Positions 22,417-31,539 of a DNA stretch of 31,613 bases are shown here, one piece after another. The stretch comes from CAYVAP01 sp964343195. Lineage in GTDB: Bacteria; Bacteroidota; Bacteroidia; J057. Location of the stretch: the NCBI GenBank assembly GCA_964343195.1, contig CAYFIR010000076.1:1-31613 (forward strand). The letters are read 5' to 3'. The position numbers and the translations under genes are program-made. How positions within the stretch are numbered: position 1 is the first letter of the stretch; each line of letters opens with the position of its first letter. The notes beneath the pieces were generated by a model, which was not told the origin of the DNA, searched no databases, and saw only the letters and a list, made by a program, of their open reading frames with translations.

Positions 22417-24087
22417 TTACTCCCACACAACGCCTTTTCCCCCTTCATACCACTCTTCGTATCGAGAAGAGTACTTCTTGTCAATTTCTCCCCGCTTGAT
22501 CTTCAGTGAAGGAGTCAACACTCCATTTTCCACCGTCCATTCCTCCTTGACCACAACCAGCTTCTGCATTTTTTCGTGGTGCTCCAACTCTCCATTAACC
22601 CGATTAAGGGTTTTCTCCAGACTCTGCCGTAGATGGACATGGTCCAGTTCCTGCCCGCTTTCGTTGAGGACAACCAGCCCGAGTGGTTGAGGAATGCCAT
22701 TCCCGACCACACACACCTGCTCAACATATTCATTTTGAGAGATGTTGAGTTCGATGGGAGCGGGAGCCACATACTTGGCTTTGGAAGTCTTGAACAGGTC
22801 TTTGACCCGGCCTGTAATAAACAGGAATCCGTCTTTGTCAAATTCACCTTTATCACCCGAATGCAGCCAGCCATCCCGAATGGTTTCAGCAGTCTTCTCA
22901 GGCTCCTTATAGTACTCGACCATGTTGGCGTCAGACTTGAAACAGATCTCCCCCTCTTCGGTAATCTTGGTTTCTACCTCGGGAAGATCCGGACCTACAG
23001 ACCCAAATCGCACCGCTCCGGGGCGGTTGGCGTGGGAGTAGGCAGAGTTCTCGGTCATGCCATACACCTCATAGATTCGAAGGCCTACCTTGTCCCACCA
23101 CTGAAGCAGCGAAACAGGCATAGGGGCTGCTCCTGACAGGCAGATTCGCACCTTACCCAGTCCGAGTGCCTCCCGAATTTTGCCCTTGATGAACCCTCCT
23201 ACCAGCGGGATGCTAAAGAGCATATTGAGGCGGGACTGAGGGAATTTGGCTAATACTCCTGACTGGAATTTGGTCCAGATACGTGGTACCCCCAGGAAGA
23301 TGGTAGGGCTACAGTGTTTCAGGTTCTCAGCAAAGGTATCCAGCGATTGAGCGAAGTGTATCGTGCTCCCTCCTACCAGTGAACCCATCACGATCAGCAT
23401 TCGCTCTGCGATGTGAGACAGAGGCAGATAGGAGAAAAATCGGTCCTCGTTCTGGATTTTGAAGAAGTGGTTGAAGTAGTTAATCGCAAAAACCGGCGAC
23501 CGGAATTTGTGAACTACTCCCTTGGGAGTACCGGTGGTTCCTGACGTGTAGATGATCGTCATGATATCATCAGGGGTAAAAGTCGGACTTTCGCTCATTG
23601 GCTCAGTCTCTTTTACGACGTCATTCCATTTTTTGAAATCAGCTTTGAGGTTGTAATAGCCAAAGTCAATGCATTCGACAGACTCTGGAATACCCTGCTT
23701 CATCTCCTGCCAGTCACTATCCTCCAGCTTGCCCACCAGCAAAACCTGAGCTTCGCTATGGTCAATGACATATTTTACAGTGCTGGATTTTACGTTTGGA
23801 TAGATCGGAACAGAGATACAGCCTGCCATCATGATCGCCATGTCGGCCATGACCCAGTGAGCACAGTTACGGGAAAGGATCCCCACTTTACTACCCGGCT
23901 CAAGCTTATTGCTGAGATAGGCAGCCATCCGACGGATTTCATCGCCAGATTCACCCCAGGTCCACACGTGCCATTCACCATCGATAGGCTGATGCAGATA
24001 TGGTTTTTGAGGTTGAGAAGACTCCCATTCATAGAACATCTGAAGAGGAGTTTTCAACTCTTGTTTAGTTGATGTGAGTGTAGCCAT
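22417..24087 (-). CDS. Long-chain fatty acid-CoA ligase (AMP-forming)
   Basis: This 556-residue ANL-superfamily enzyme activates fatty acids as acyl-AMP and then acyl-CoA, for beta-oxidation or lipid synthesis. It shows the AMP-binding P-loop YTSGTTGTPKG at 180-190, the A5 motif YGMTE at 342-346, the ATP/ribose-binding GD at 411-412 and the hinge ITGRVKDLFK at 424-433. The C-terminal catalytic Lys lies in the PSLKIKRGEIDKKY segment. PLSHIAERM at 222-230 is typical of the FadD15/long-chain branch. It appears soluble or peripherally membrane-bound. It is slightly shorter than eukaryotic-like long-chain ligases of about 600 residues but complete. The gene is monocistronic with its own terminator. 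The exact chain-length preference is not visible. Confidence 0.94.
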   Translation of the reverse strand: MATLTSTKQELKTPLQMFYEWESSQPQKPYLHQPIDGEWHVWTWGESGDEIRRMAAYLSNKLEPGSKVGILSRNCAHWVMADMAIMMAGCISVPIYPNVKSSTVKYVIDHSEAQVLLVGKLEDSDWQEMKQGIPESVECIDFGYYNLKADFKKWNDVVKETEPMSESPTFTPDDIMTIIYTSGTTGTPKGVVHKFRSPVFAINYFNHFFKIQNEDRFFSYLPLSHIAERMLIVMGSLVGGSTIHFAQSLDTFAENLKHCSPTIFLGVPRIWTKFQSGVLAKFPQSRLNMLFSIPLVGGFIKGKIREALGLGKVRICLSGAAPMPVSLLQWWDKVGLRIYEVYGMTENSAYSHANRPGAVRFGSVGPDLPEVETKITEEGEICFKSDANMVEYYKEPEKTAETIRDGWLHSGDKGEFDKDGFLFITGRVKDLFKTSKAKYVAPAPIELNISQNEYVEQVCVVGNGIPQPLGLVVLNESGQELDHVHLRQSLEKTLNRVNGELEHHEKMQKLVVVKEEWTVENGVLTPSLKIKRGEIDKKYSSRYEEWYEGGKGVVWE

Positions 24088-24305
24088 ATGTAGGTTCGTC
24101 CATTTTTGAACTTTAAAATAGGGAAATATAGACGTAACACAAAGTCCGAATGAGGGATATAAGACGGAATTACGCCAGGATCATTGTATTTACCTCCAAT
24201 ACGTAGCCATCTGAAAAAAGTCCTCAATCCGAACTTTATCATTACCTTAATCCAATCATAATCCAAAATAGCTATCTATTGTTCTACCCTACGGTCCTCA
24301 CCTCC

Positions 24306-27300
24306 ATGAAGCACCTGTTCCCGTCGCTATTATTGATCTCTCTTTCATTGACTCTGGTCGGGCAAAACCGGAATATATCGGATACGCTTCAGGCCAGAAT
24401 TTACTGGGAAGAGGCCGATACGCTTTACGAGTCGGGAGATTACGGGCAAGCCCTCACCCAATATATAGCTGCACATGAAATTCTTCAGGAGTTGCTGGCG
24501 CAACAGGTTCAGACGGATACCCTCCTTGTCCGCAGGTGGGCCAGGGAGAAACTGAACCTGGGATACTGTTATTATGAAGTGGGAGCATACGATACCGCAG
24601 CCTGGCATATGTTTGCGGCTTTGGAGGAAATGGAACGGGCAATCGGGCCAGAGCATCCGGAATTCGCTTTAGGCTATGAGTACCTTGGCAATTTTCACAT
24701 GAACCTCGGCTATCTCCCGGAGGCGAAATCCTACCTCGAACAGGCCCTTGAGCTGGGATCCAAACTGGAGATTCATTCCCCAAAGGAGGAACTGGTTATC
24801 CGGGTAAGCCTGGGCATCACACTTTTTGACATGGCTGATTTTGAGGCTTCCAAAGCGCAGTACCTCCTCGCCAAAGACATGATCGAAGAAGTTTATGGTC
24901 CTGATCATGTCAATATGTCTATTATTTGCAGCAACCTGGGACCGGTCTATCGTGCGATGCAGCAGTACGACAAAGCCATTGAAATCAATACCCAGGCGCT
25001 GGAAATCAGCCTGGCTCAGGGAGACCCAAACGACCCACAGGTCGGGAACTCCTATCTTAATCTTGGAGTGGTGTATGAGGAACTGGGACAACTTGACAAA
25101 GCCCTTTTTTACTACCAAAAAGCCAAGGAGATATTTGAGCAACAGCCCGAGGAATTGTCACGGGATCTGGCCAATGTCCACAACAATATAGGCGTAATCT
25201 ACCAGAAGCGACGGGAATCCAACCTGGCTACCGCGCACCATCAGCGCGCCATCGACATTCGAACCCGAGTGTTTGGTCCCAATCATTATGAGGTCGCCAA
25301 TAGCTACCTCAACCTGGGTACTGTGCAAAGCTATCTCGGCAACTGGGAAGCTGCCCTTTCGCTGGAGCGAAAGGCTCTGGAGATCTATCGCCAAAGCCTG
25401 GGACCAGATCACCCCGATGTGATCATGACCCTGCTGAATATTTCGTCCATCCTCGGCAACCTCGATTCACTGGATGCAGTAGAGCAAATGCTCCTCCAGG
25501 CCCAGCAGGTCCTGAATGCCAGGCAGGAACCAAGCGATCCCCATTGGGGCCTGCTATACTCTCAGTTTGGAGACATGAGTTGGGACCGGGGAGATAATCA
25601 GGCAGCCAGGAAGTACTTTGAGAAATCCATCACGGAGTTTCAGCAAATATATGGGCCACAGCACCCCGATATTGCGGAAGTCTATATGCACGTGGCAATG
25701 ATGTTACGTACCGAGGGCAATTTTGAGGCGGGGCTGATCGAAGTCGACAACTCGCTCCTTGCCAATGGATGTTCACCGGACAGCCTGCCCTGCACTCCCC
25801 TTTCCAGCCGGGTGTACCTGGGCAGTATTCTGCTTAGAAGTCAACTGATCGGAGACATGTATCCCGGTGCAGATACTACGCTCGCCACCTATGAGTTTAT
25901 GCTCTCGGAGTTGGAACGGTACCGTGGGGAAATGGCCACTCAGGAAGACCAGTTGGCTTCAACTCAGATTTACCATGAGGCATTTGCAGAACTGGTCGAT
26001 GTTAACTTTGCCAGGAGGGACCTGTTGACCAATCCGTCAGCCCTTGACAAGTTCTTCCATGGATCTGAACGCAGCAAAGGAGGGGTACTGTGGGAAGCAG
26101 CCATTACCCGCTCAACCCTTGATGCAGCCTGGATTCCCGATACCCTGATCGAGCTACAGGCCCAGTTGGGAGAGGCCCTGACCCGATTGGAAAGTGCCTA
26201 TTTGATCGGGGCCTATTCTCCCATCACGGATAGCAACTACTTCAGTACTTCACAGCTTAGGTCTGAGGCACAGGCCATACGGGAAAAGCAGGATTCGATC
26301 AAACAAATCATGCGCGATGTTTACCCCGACTTTTACCACCTGGTATATCAGGAGGTCAGACCAGAATTGAAGCAGATCCAACAGGAACTGCGTTCTGACC
26401 AGACCCTGCTTAGCTACGCTCTGGGGCAGGAAAACCTATACCTGCTTTTTTTAAGACGGGATACCAGCTTTGCACTCAATCTGGGAAACTTCGCTCAGTT
26501 CAAACCTGCAATCGAGGAGTTTCGCACCACACTCCATAGCTATTACACCACTGGAGGAGGGAATTTCAGGGAAAACTCCCTTAACTCGCTGGCGCTTGGG
26601 TATGAGCTTTATAGCCTGATTTTGGCACCGGTGGAGCATTTGCTTACGGAGAAGCTTATCATCGTTCCGGATGGTGAGTTGGGTTACATCCCATTTGGGG
26701 CGCTGATATCCGAGCCAGTATGTGAAAGCCAACCCGAAATCCCCTATTTGATCCAGCGGCATACCATCAGCTATGCTTACTCAATCAGCCTAAGGGAACA
26801 GATGCAGAGAAGTGAAATTGATCCTGCAAAGGACCTACTGGTCATCGCACCTGATTTTCAGGGCAAACAGCAGACCCTGACCCGCGGATTTTTGGGTCCA
26901 CTATACTTTACGGAGGAAGAGACCCAGGCTATTTCCCAACATTATCCGACCGTCGCCCTCACCGGTAATCTTGCAACACGTCAAAAGGTGCTGGAAGAAA
27001 TTTCGGAATACAATATCCTGCATTTTGCTACCCATGGAGTGATTCGCGAAGAACTCGGAGGTAGCTACTCATACCTGGCATTATTTGGCCCGGGAGACTC
27101 CGTGTGGGTGGATAATCAGGTACAGTATGATATTTCGGGGCTGTTTTTAGCGGACCTGTACCACCTGTACCTAAATGCCGATCTGGTAGTACTGTCAGCC
27201 TGCAATACGGGTGTAGGCCAGTTGTTTCCCGGAGAAGGAATTGCCAGCCTTGCCAGGGGATTTGCCTTTGCAGGAGCCAAAAGCGTCGTGCATACCCTCT

Positions 27301-27584
27301 GGAGCATCAATGGGGAATCCACCAGCCAACTCATGGCTGATTTTTACGAACAACTGGCAGCCGGGGTACCCAAGGATGAAGCCCTGCGCCATGCCCAGCT
27401 GCAGGCGATCGAGCAAGGGCTTTCACCATATTATTGGGCGGCGTTTATCCCGGTGGGGGATATGAGGCCCGTGACGCCGGCTGATCATTCTCCCATCAAA
27501 CTGATCGCACTCATCCTGGGAATTATCCTGCTTGTCGGCTCATTAGGGCTCGGGTACTTCTGGAATAAGAAATCCGGGAAATGA
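24306..27584 (+). CDS. Exported TPR-CHAT protease-like protein with C-terminal membrane anchor
   Basis: From the ATG at 24306 the product is 1092 residues. It has a signal peptide (about 1-20, LVGQN) and about ten kinesin-light-chain-like TPR repeats up to about residue 480, with units such as YLNLGVVYEELGQLDKALFY and IGPEHPEFALGYEYLGNFH. A helical linker follows, then a caspase-like CHAT domain (about 775-1055). The catalytic dyad is visible: H910 in HFATHG and C966 in LSACNTG, followed by PGEGIASLARGFAFAGAKSV. A single membrane helix (about 1066-1086) and the basic tail NKKSGK end the protein. The predicted topology leaves the CHAT domain on the periplasmic side. A TTG nine codons upstream is an unlikely start. 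No neighbouring substrate gene is obvious. Confidence 0.9.
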   Translation: MKHLFPSLLLISLSLTLVGQNRNISDTLQARIYWEEADTLYESGDYGQALTQYIAAHEILQELLAQQVQTDTLLVRRWAREKLNLGYCYYEVGAYDTAAWHMFAALEEMERAIGPEHPEFALGYEYLGNFHMNLGYLPEAKSYLEQALELGSKLEIHSPKEELVIRVSLGITLFDMADFEASKAQYLLAKDMIEEVYGPDHVNMSIICSNLGPVYRAMQQYDKAIEINTQALEISLAQGDPNDPQVGNSYLNLGVVYEELGQLDKALFYYQKAKEIFEQQPEELSRDLANVHNNIGVIYQKRRESNLATAHHQRAIDIRTRVFGPNHYEVANSYLNLGTVQSYLGNWEAALSLERKALEIYRQSLGPDHPDVIMTLLNISSILGNLDSLDAVEQMLLQAQQVLNARQEPSDPHWGLLYSQFGDMSWDRGDNQAARKYFEKSITEFQQIYGPQHPDIAEVYMHVAMMLRTEGNFEAGLIEVDNSLLANGCSPDSLPCTPLSSRVYLGSILLRSQLIGDMYPGADTTLATYEFMLSELERYRGEMATQEDQLASTQIYHEAFAELVDVNFARRDLLTNPSALDKFFHGSERSKGGVLWEAAITRSTLDAAWIPDTLIELQAQLGEALTRLESAYLIGAYSPITDSNYFSTSQLRSEAQAIREKQDSIKQIMRDVYPDFYHLVYQEVRPELKQIQQELRSDQTLLSYALGQENLYLLFLRRDTSFALNLGNFAQFKPAIEEFRTTLHSYYTTGGGNFRENSLNSLALGYELYSLILAPVEHLLTEKLIIVPDGELGYIPFGALISEPVCESQPEIPYLIQRHTISYAYSISLREQMQRSEIDPAKDLLVIAPDFQGKQQTLTRGFLGPLYFTEEETQAISQHYPTVALTGNLATRQKVLEEISEYNILHFATHGVIREELGGSYSYLALFGPGDSVWVDNQVQYDISGLFLADLYHLYLNADLVVLSACNTGVGQLFPGEGIASLARGFAFAGAKSVVHTLWSINGESTSQLMADFYEQLAAGVPKDEALRHAQLQAIEQGLSPYYWAAFIPVGDMRPVTPADHSPIKLIALILGIILLVGSLGLGYFWNKKSGK

Positions 27585-27600
27585 AGGGAAAGAGATCCTG

Positions 27601-27632
27601 CATACCTTTATACCTCTATTACCTTCATGCCT
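27601..27632. repeat. Degenerate heptad repeat, TTATACC type
   Basis: CATACCT, TTATACC, TCTATTA and CCTTCAT follow one another in a 7-bp register just after the CHAT gene. This is the same kind of pyrimidine/A-rich run as at 81-125 and 7768-7803. No terminator hairpin is visible in this 88-bp convergent gap. Confidence 0.5.
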
Positions 27633-27672
27633 TTTACGGGTTTTCATTTGTCCACTTGCTTACCATCGCTCA

Positions 27673-29133
27673 TCAAACCGGAATGGTGAAGAAAAAGCTA
27701 CTCCCCTGCCCTACGGTTGACTCGGCCCACATCTGGCCTCCCATATGCTCGATGATGCGCTTGCAGACGGGCAACCCCACTCCCGGAGTTCTGGGGCGAC
27801 TGACATCCAGCTGGCGGGCAAAGCTGAATAGTTGCGTTAGCTCTTCGTCATTCAGACCGGGACCATTATCCTTCACACATATCTGCCAAAAACCATTGTC
27901 CAATTTTTCACTATTCAGGATCACCTGAACCTGTCCGGTTTGATTGTACTCTATCGCATTGGCCAACAGTTGCTGAAAGAGGGCCACCATTTCAAATTCG
28001 TTGGCTTTGACTTCAGGAAGTACCCCATGAAGCAGGCTGGCCTTTGACCGCTCGAACAATGGGGCCAGATTGGTCTCTACTTCTACCAAAACGGAATTAA
28101 GGTCAACGGGATGGTACTGATCGACTTCTGTCAGGTGGGCGTTATCCAGCAGACCTGCAACAATCTTTTCAAGCCGGTAAAGCTGATTCATCCAGTCCTC
28201 GGCATCCCGGTCCACCTCTGCCTCGTGTTGTTTTCCAATTTTGAGCATTACACGCTGCCCGGTGGCGATAGCCTGCCGTAGAGGATCTCTCAGGGTGTGA
28301 GAAACGGCGAGTGCGAAGTCTTCCAGACGCTGATTGGACCGCTGCAACTGTTCATTTAGCTGCAACAGGCGCAGCCGACCTTCGACTCGATCGTTGACTA
28401 TGTTGGTATAAAAAATCAGACCACCGACCTCATTAGCCTCGGTAAACCACGGGGCGACCACCCAATCGATGTAGTCGACTTGTCCATCATTTCGAGGAAA
28501 GGGGTCTGATTCCGCGCTTTCGACTACCCCTAGTAAACATCGCTGATGAACCTTTTTCCAGCGTTCAGGCACTTCCGGAAAAACTTCATAATGGTTCTGG
28601 CCCGTCAGAGGTCCTTCCACCCGATATGCCCTGATATACTCTTTGCTCACCATGAGGTAGTTCATCTCCCGGTCAAACATGGCGACTGAGGCCGGAGAGT
28701 GTTCGATAAAATATCGCAACAGGGAATCAGGATGTAGCTCCGGCTGCCCCGGAGTTGAGGCTTTCTCCTGAGTCATGATGGCCCCCATCATTCCATCAAT
28801 AGCTCCTTTCATCCCAATAAAGGGTAACACCACTGCATGAAAAGCGAGTCCATTGGCGGAATTGACTTCGAATTTGTGGGTTTTACCTTTGAGGCCCTTT
28901 TGTATGCCCTCCACCAGGCTTTTCACAACCGAAAAAGTTTCCTGATAATTGGAACCCGTAGCCATTAGGGCATTGATTCCCAATTCTTTCCACAGGGAAC
29001 CTTTTACTTCCTCCAGTTTCCCTTTTCCATCGACCTGAAAAAAACCTACCGGAAGGTATTCCAGGAGAAAGGCTAGCTGAGCGTCTGTACCAGCGGTCCA
29101 GCCAGGTGATTGTGGGAGGTTGGAAGAGGTCAT
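27673..29133 (-). CDS. Soluble PAS-domain sensor histidine kinase
   Basis: This 486-residue protein has no membrane segment. An N-terminal PAS-like domain (about 19-125) and a second PAS domain (about 136-250; VAMFDREMNYLMVSKEYIRAY and the PAC-like end VGGLIFYTNIVNDR) precede a coiled linker (about 252-272) and a HisKA domain with H279 in VSHTLRDPLRQ. The HATPase_c domain contains N392 (LLANAIEY), the D-box KDNGPGL at 421-427 and GVGLPVCKRIIEHMGG. The residue after the phospho-acceptor is Thr where Asp or Glu is usual. No response regulator gene lies beside it, so the partner is unknown. The layout resembles bacteriophytochrome-like cytoplasmic kinases but has no chromophore domain. Confidence 0.92.
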   Translation of the reverse strand: MTSSNLPQSPGWTAGTDAQLAFLLEYLPVGFFQVDGKGKLEEVKGSLWKELGINALMATGSNYQETFSVVKSLVEGIQKGLKGKTHKFEVNSANGLAFHAVVLPFIGMKGAIDGMMGAIMTQEKASTPGQPELHPDSLLRYFIEHSPASVAMFDREMNYLMVSKEYIRAYRVEGPLTGQNHYEVFPEVPERWKKVHQRCLLGVVESAESDPFPRNDGQVDYIDWVVAPWFTEANEVGGLIFYTNIVNDRVEGRLRLLQLNEQLQRSNQRLEDFALAVSHTLRDPLRQAIATGQRVMLKIGKQHEAEVDRDAEDWMNQLYRLEKIVAGLLDNAHLTEVDQYHPVDLNSVLVEVETNLAPLFERSKASLLHGVLPEVKANEFEMVALFQQLLANAIEYNQTGQVQVILNSEKLDNGFWQICVKDNGPGLNDEELTQLFSFARQLDVSRPRTPGVGLPVCKRIIEHMGGQMWAESTVGQGSSFFFTIPV

Positions 29134-29413
29134 GGGGTTGGGACTAAATAATAAGTGGACTAACGGCTGGGGATATGGAATAGCGTGTTAAGGAACGCTC
29201 AAAAAATTAGTTCCGCTTTTGACTTGATCTCTTGCCCGCATACTGCGTCAGAAAAAGCCTCATTTGGCTCGCCAAACTCGGTTTCCCTTCCTTGCCTGCG
29301 AACAAGATCTCTTCGCAAAATCGGGAAGTTATTTTTCTCGCGTTCCTAAGCCTCAATCTGTCCTCCCCAAACCGTCCGTCTGCTTTCAGCCACAATTTAC
29401 TGCAACATCCCAC

Positions 29414-30190
29414 TTATCCCCAAATACTATGTACCAAAGGGGTGGGGTTGCTATAACTATCTGCCAGATGCTCAGCATAGGCCTCCCAATAGTTTTTCTG
29501 AAACATGGCTTCGTCGATTCCTCCAACATAGTGAAACACTGAGCCCAGTGCTGCCAGGCTAAACAGGTGGCCGATTTCATGCCGTTTGAGGTGCTCGAAG
29601 CCGGGATTGATGAAAATCAGGTTGCCCATATTCAGTCCGGAGAAACCCGGAAATGGCCGTACGAGCCCTCCATAGCAGGTCAGGCTCCCACTATTGAGGT
29701 CCAGCTCTACCCGCATCAACATGGGGCGAAAAAGCGGGTGCAGGTAGGCAACGGGGAGAAATAGCAGATTGGTCAGGACCATGAGTATCCCCGGTAGGTT
29801 GACGGGCAATGACAGTGGCAGAATCCAGTTGACCCATCCCAGTAAAAACTGGTAGCGACGGCTACGGGACAGCCGCAAAACAGTCGACGCGGACAGGATA
29901 GCCCCGATTGCCAGGGAAAACAATCCCCATCCTGTAATCCACCAAAGGAGGTAGGCATTCAGTCCGGCACTAAATCCTATGATGATTCCACGAAAAAATT
30001 CTCCCTGACTCTTGTCCCCCCACTTCGCTGCGCAATAATACAGCAAGCTGAAGGCAACTGCCGTAGCGAGGCCGGACAGGAATAGTCCCCAGGGACCTGC
30101 AGATGAAAACCAGAGAGAAAATAACCAGGCGATAAGCCATCCGGGGAATAATCCCAGCGGACTGATACTCCATTTTGGGCGATTAGCCAT
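29414..30190 (-). CDS. Polytopic membrane protein with HEIGH zincin-like motif
   Basis: From the ATG at 30188-30190 the protein has 258 residues, with five or six hydrophobic segments (about 15-30, 34-53, 68-85, 88-104, 117-130 and 133-151). A C-terminal soluble region of about 100 residues follows. This contains RHEIGHLF with H204, E205 and H208 (HExxH), preceded by NLIFINPGFEHLK, and later NYWEAYAEHLAD (234-244) with E236, E240, H241 and D244 as candidate third ligands. This is the layout of a gluzincin-type metallopeptidase active site on a membrane anchor, but I cannot name the family. The activity and the side of the membrane are unproven. An alternative upstream start (30265) would add a short Cys/His-containing extension and is less likely. 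Confidence 0.7.
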   Translation of the reverse strand: MANRPKWSISPLGLFPGWLIAWLFSLWFSSAGPWGLFLSGLATAVAFSLLYYCAAKWGDKSQGEFFRGIIIGFSAGLNAYLLWWITGWGLFSLAIGAILSASTVLRLSRSRRYQFLLGWVNWILPLSLPVNLPGILMVLTNLLFLPVAYLHPLFRPMLMRVELDLNSGSLTCYGGLVRPFPGFSGLNMGNLIFINPGFEHLKRHEIGHLFSLAALGSVFHYVGGIDEAMFQKNYWEAYAEHLADSYSNPTPLVHSIWG

Positions 30191-30295
30191 GAGATGCGAT
30201 AGAAAAATTAATGCACAATAGATTCCACTTCGACACGTCCGGTGCCGTTGCGAGTAGTGTAGCATATCAGGAGTTGGGAGCGCGGGAAAGACTAC

Positions 30296-31363
30296 CTAGC
30301 TGGGCAATCGATCTCCATATTGCAGATCGTAATAATCACGATAGGCACCCGACTGAACCAGCTCAATCCACTCAGGATGAGCCAGATACCAGTCTATGGT
30401 CAATGCAAGTCCTTCCTCAAAGGTCAGGCTGGGCTTCCAGCCCAGGTCAGCTTCCAGCTTGTCGGGTGCGATGGCGTATCGCATATCGTGCCCGGGCCTG
30501 TCGGTGACATAGGAAATAAGTTGTTCGGAATTACCCGCCGGGCGGTCCAGTTTTTCATCCATCAGGCGACACAGCGTTTTGATCAGGTCAATGTTTCTCC
30601 ACTCATTACGCCCGCCGATGTTGTAGGTTTCGCCATTTTTCCCGTTGTGAAAAATAAAGTCAATCGCCTCTGCGTGGTCCTTGACCCAAAGCCAGTCGCG
30701 CACATTCAGTCCCTGGCCGTAAACGGGTAGCGGCTTGTTCTTCAGAATATTGGAAATGAAAAGTGGGATCAGCTTTTCCGGAAACTGGTATGGCCCATAG
30801 TTGTTAGAGCAGTTGCTAACGACGAAAGGCATCTTGTAGGTATTGCCATAGGCCCGTACAAAGTGATCGGAGCTGGCCTTGGATGCAGAGTATGGGCTCT
30901 GCGGATCGTAGGGAGTCGTTTCGTAAAAATACTCTCCTTCAGCCAGCGAGCCATATACCTCGTCGGTAGATACATGGTAGAATCTTACCTCTGAAGGGTC
31001 CCGGTCTGCCCAGGCATTTTTTGCCGCATTGAGCAAGATGACCGTCCCCATTACATTGGTCTGGACAAATTCCAGGGGATTGAGGATGCTCCGATCCACA
31101 TGAGATTCGGCTGCGAGGTGAATTACCCCATCCAACTGCTGCTCTGAAAATAGCTTTGCCATCAACTCCGCATCACAAATATCCCCTTTGACAAAGGTGT
31201 AGTTAGGCTTTCCCTCGAGGTCCTGGAGATTGGCGAGGTTGCCCGCGTAAGTGAGCTTGTCGAGGTTAAAAATATGATAGTCAGGGTATTTGTTAACAAG
31301 GTGGCGAACGAGATGGGACCCGATGAAACCTGCGCCGCCTGTGATGAGGATGTTTTGAGGCAT
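30296..31363 (-). CDS. rfbB: dTDP-glucose 4,6-dehydratase
   Basis: This enzyme makes dTDP-4-keto-6-deoxyglucose, the second step toward dTDP-L-rhamnose and other deoxysugars for cell-surface polysaccharides. The 355-residue extended SDR has the Rossmann GGAGFIG at 9-15, the active-site triad T133/D134/E135 in STDEVYG, and Y158/K162 in SPYSASK. Further family hallmarks are LDKLTYAGN (34-42), HLAAESHVDRSI (82-93), NCSNNYGPYQFPEKLIP and VRDWLWVKDH. Partner genes rfbA, rfbC and rfbD are not within the window, although they could lie to the right. A good promoter candidate ends about 30 bp before the ATG. Confidence 0.97.
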   Translation of the reverse strand: MPQNILITGGAGFIGSHLVRHLVNKYPDYHIFNLDKLTYAGNLANLQDLEGKPNYTFVKGDICDAELMAKLFSEQQLDGVIHLAAESHVDRSILNPLEFVQTNVMGTVILLNAAKNAWADRDPSEVRFYHVSTDEVYGSLAEGEYFYETTPYDPQSPYSASKASSDHFVRAYGNTYKMPFVVSNCSNNYGPYQFPEKLIPLFISNILKNKPLPVYGQGLNVRDWLWVKDHAEAIDFIFHNGKNGETYNIGGRNEWRNIDLIKTLCRLMDEKLDRPAGNSEQLISYVTDRPGHDMRYAIAPDKLEADLGWKPSLTFEEGLALTIDWYLAHPEWIELVQSGAYRDYYDLQYGDRLPS

Positions 31364-31391
31364 AACTTTGGTTACGAGAATATTTTAATGA

Positions 31392-31421
31392 CAAAAATAG
31401 CAGCCTCGGTGAATAAACAAG
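31392..31421 (-). promoter_or_regulatory. Candidate promoter of rfbB
   Basis: Read on the minus strand, CTTG (31418-31421) precedes TATTTTTG (31392-31399) by 18 bp. TATTTTTG is a perfect TAnnTTTG -7 box, and CTTG is one base from the -33 TTTG. A start about 7 bp further on would give a leader of about 22 nt. Confidence 0.5.
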
Positions 31422-31539
31422 GCCCTCTTTTCCCACTTTGTTACAAGGTCGTAAAGATTGGGTTCAAAACTTCAATCCTGGAGGTGAAATTTTTCTGACA
31501 TGACAAAAATTGGAGGAATCAAAACAAACGTTCGTTCAC

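Noticed and set aside
31274..31498. A 74-codon plus-strand frame at the right end
   Set aside because: It runs antisense through the rfbB start and its promoter and has no recognisable sequence.
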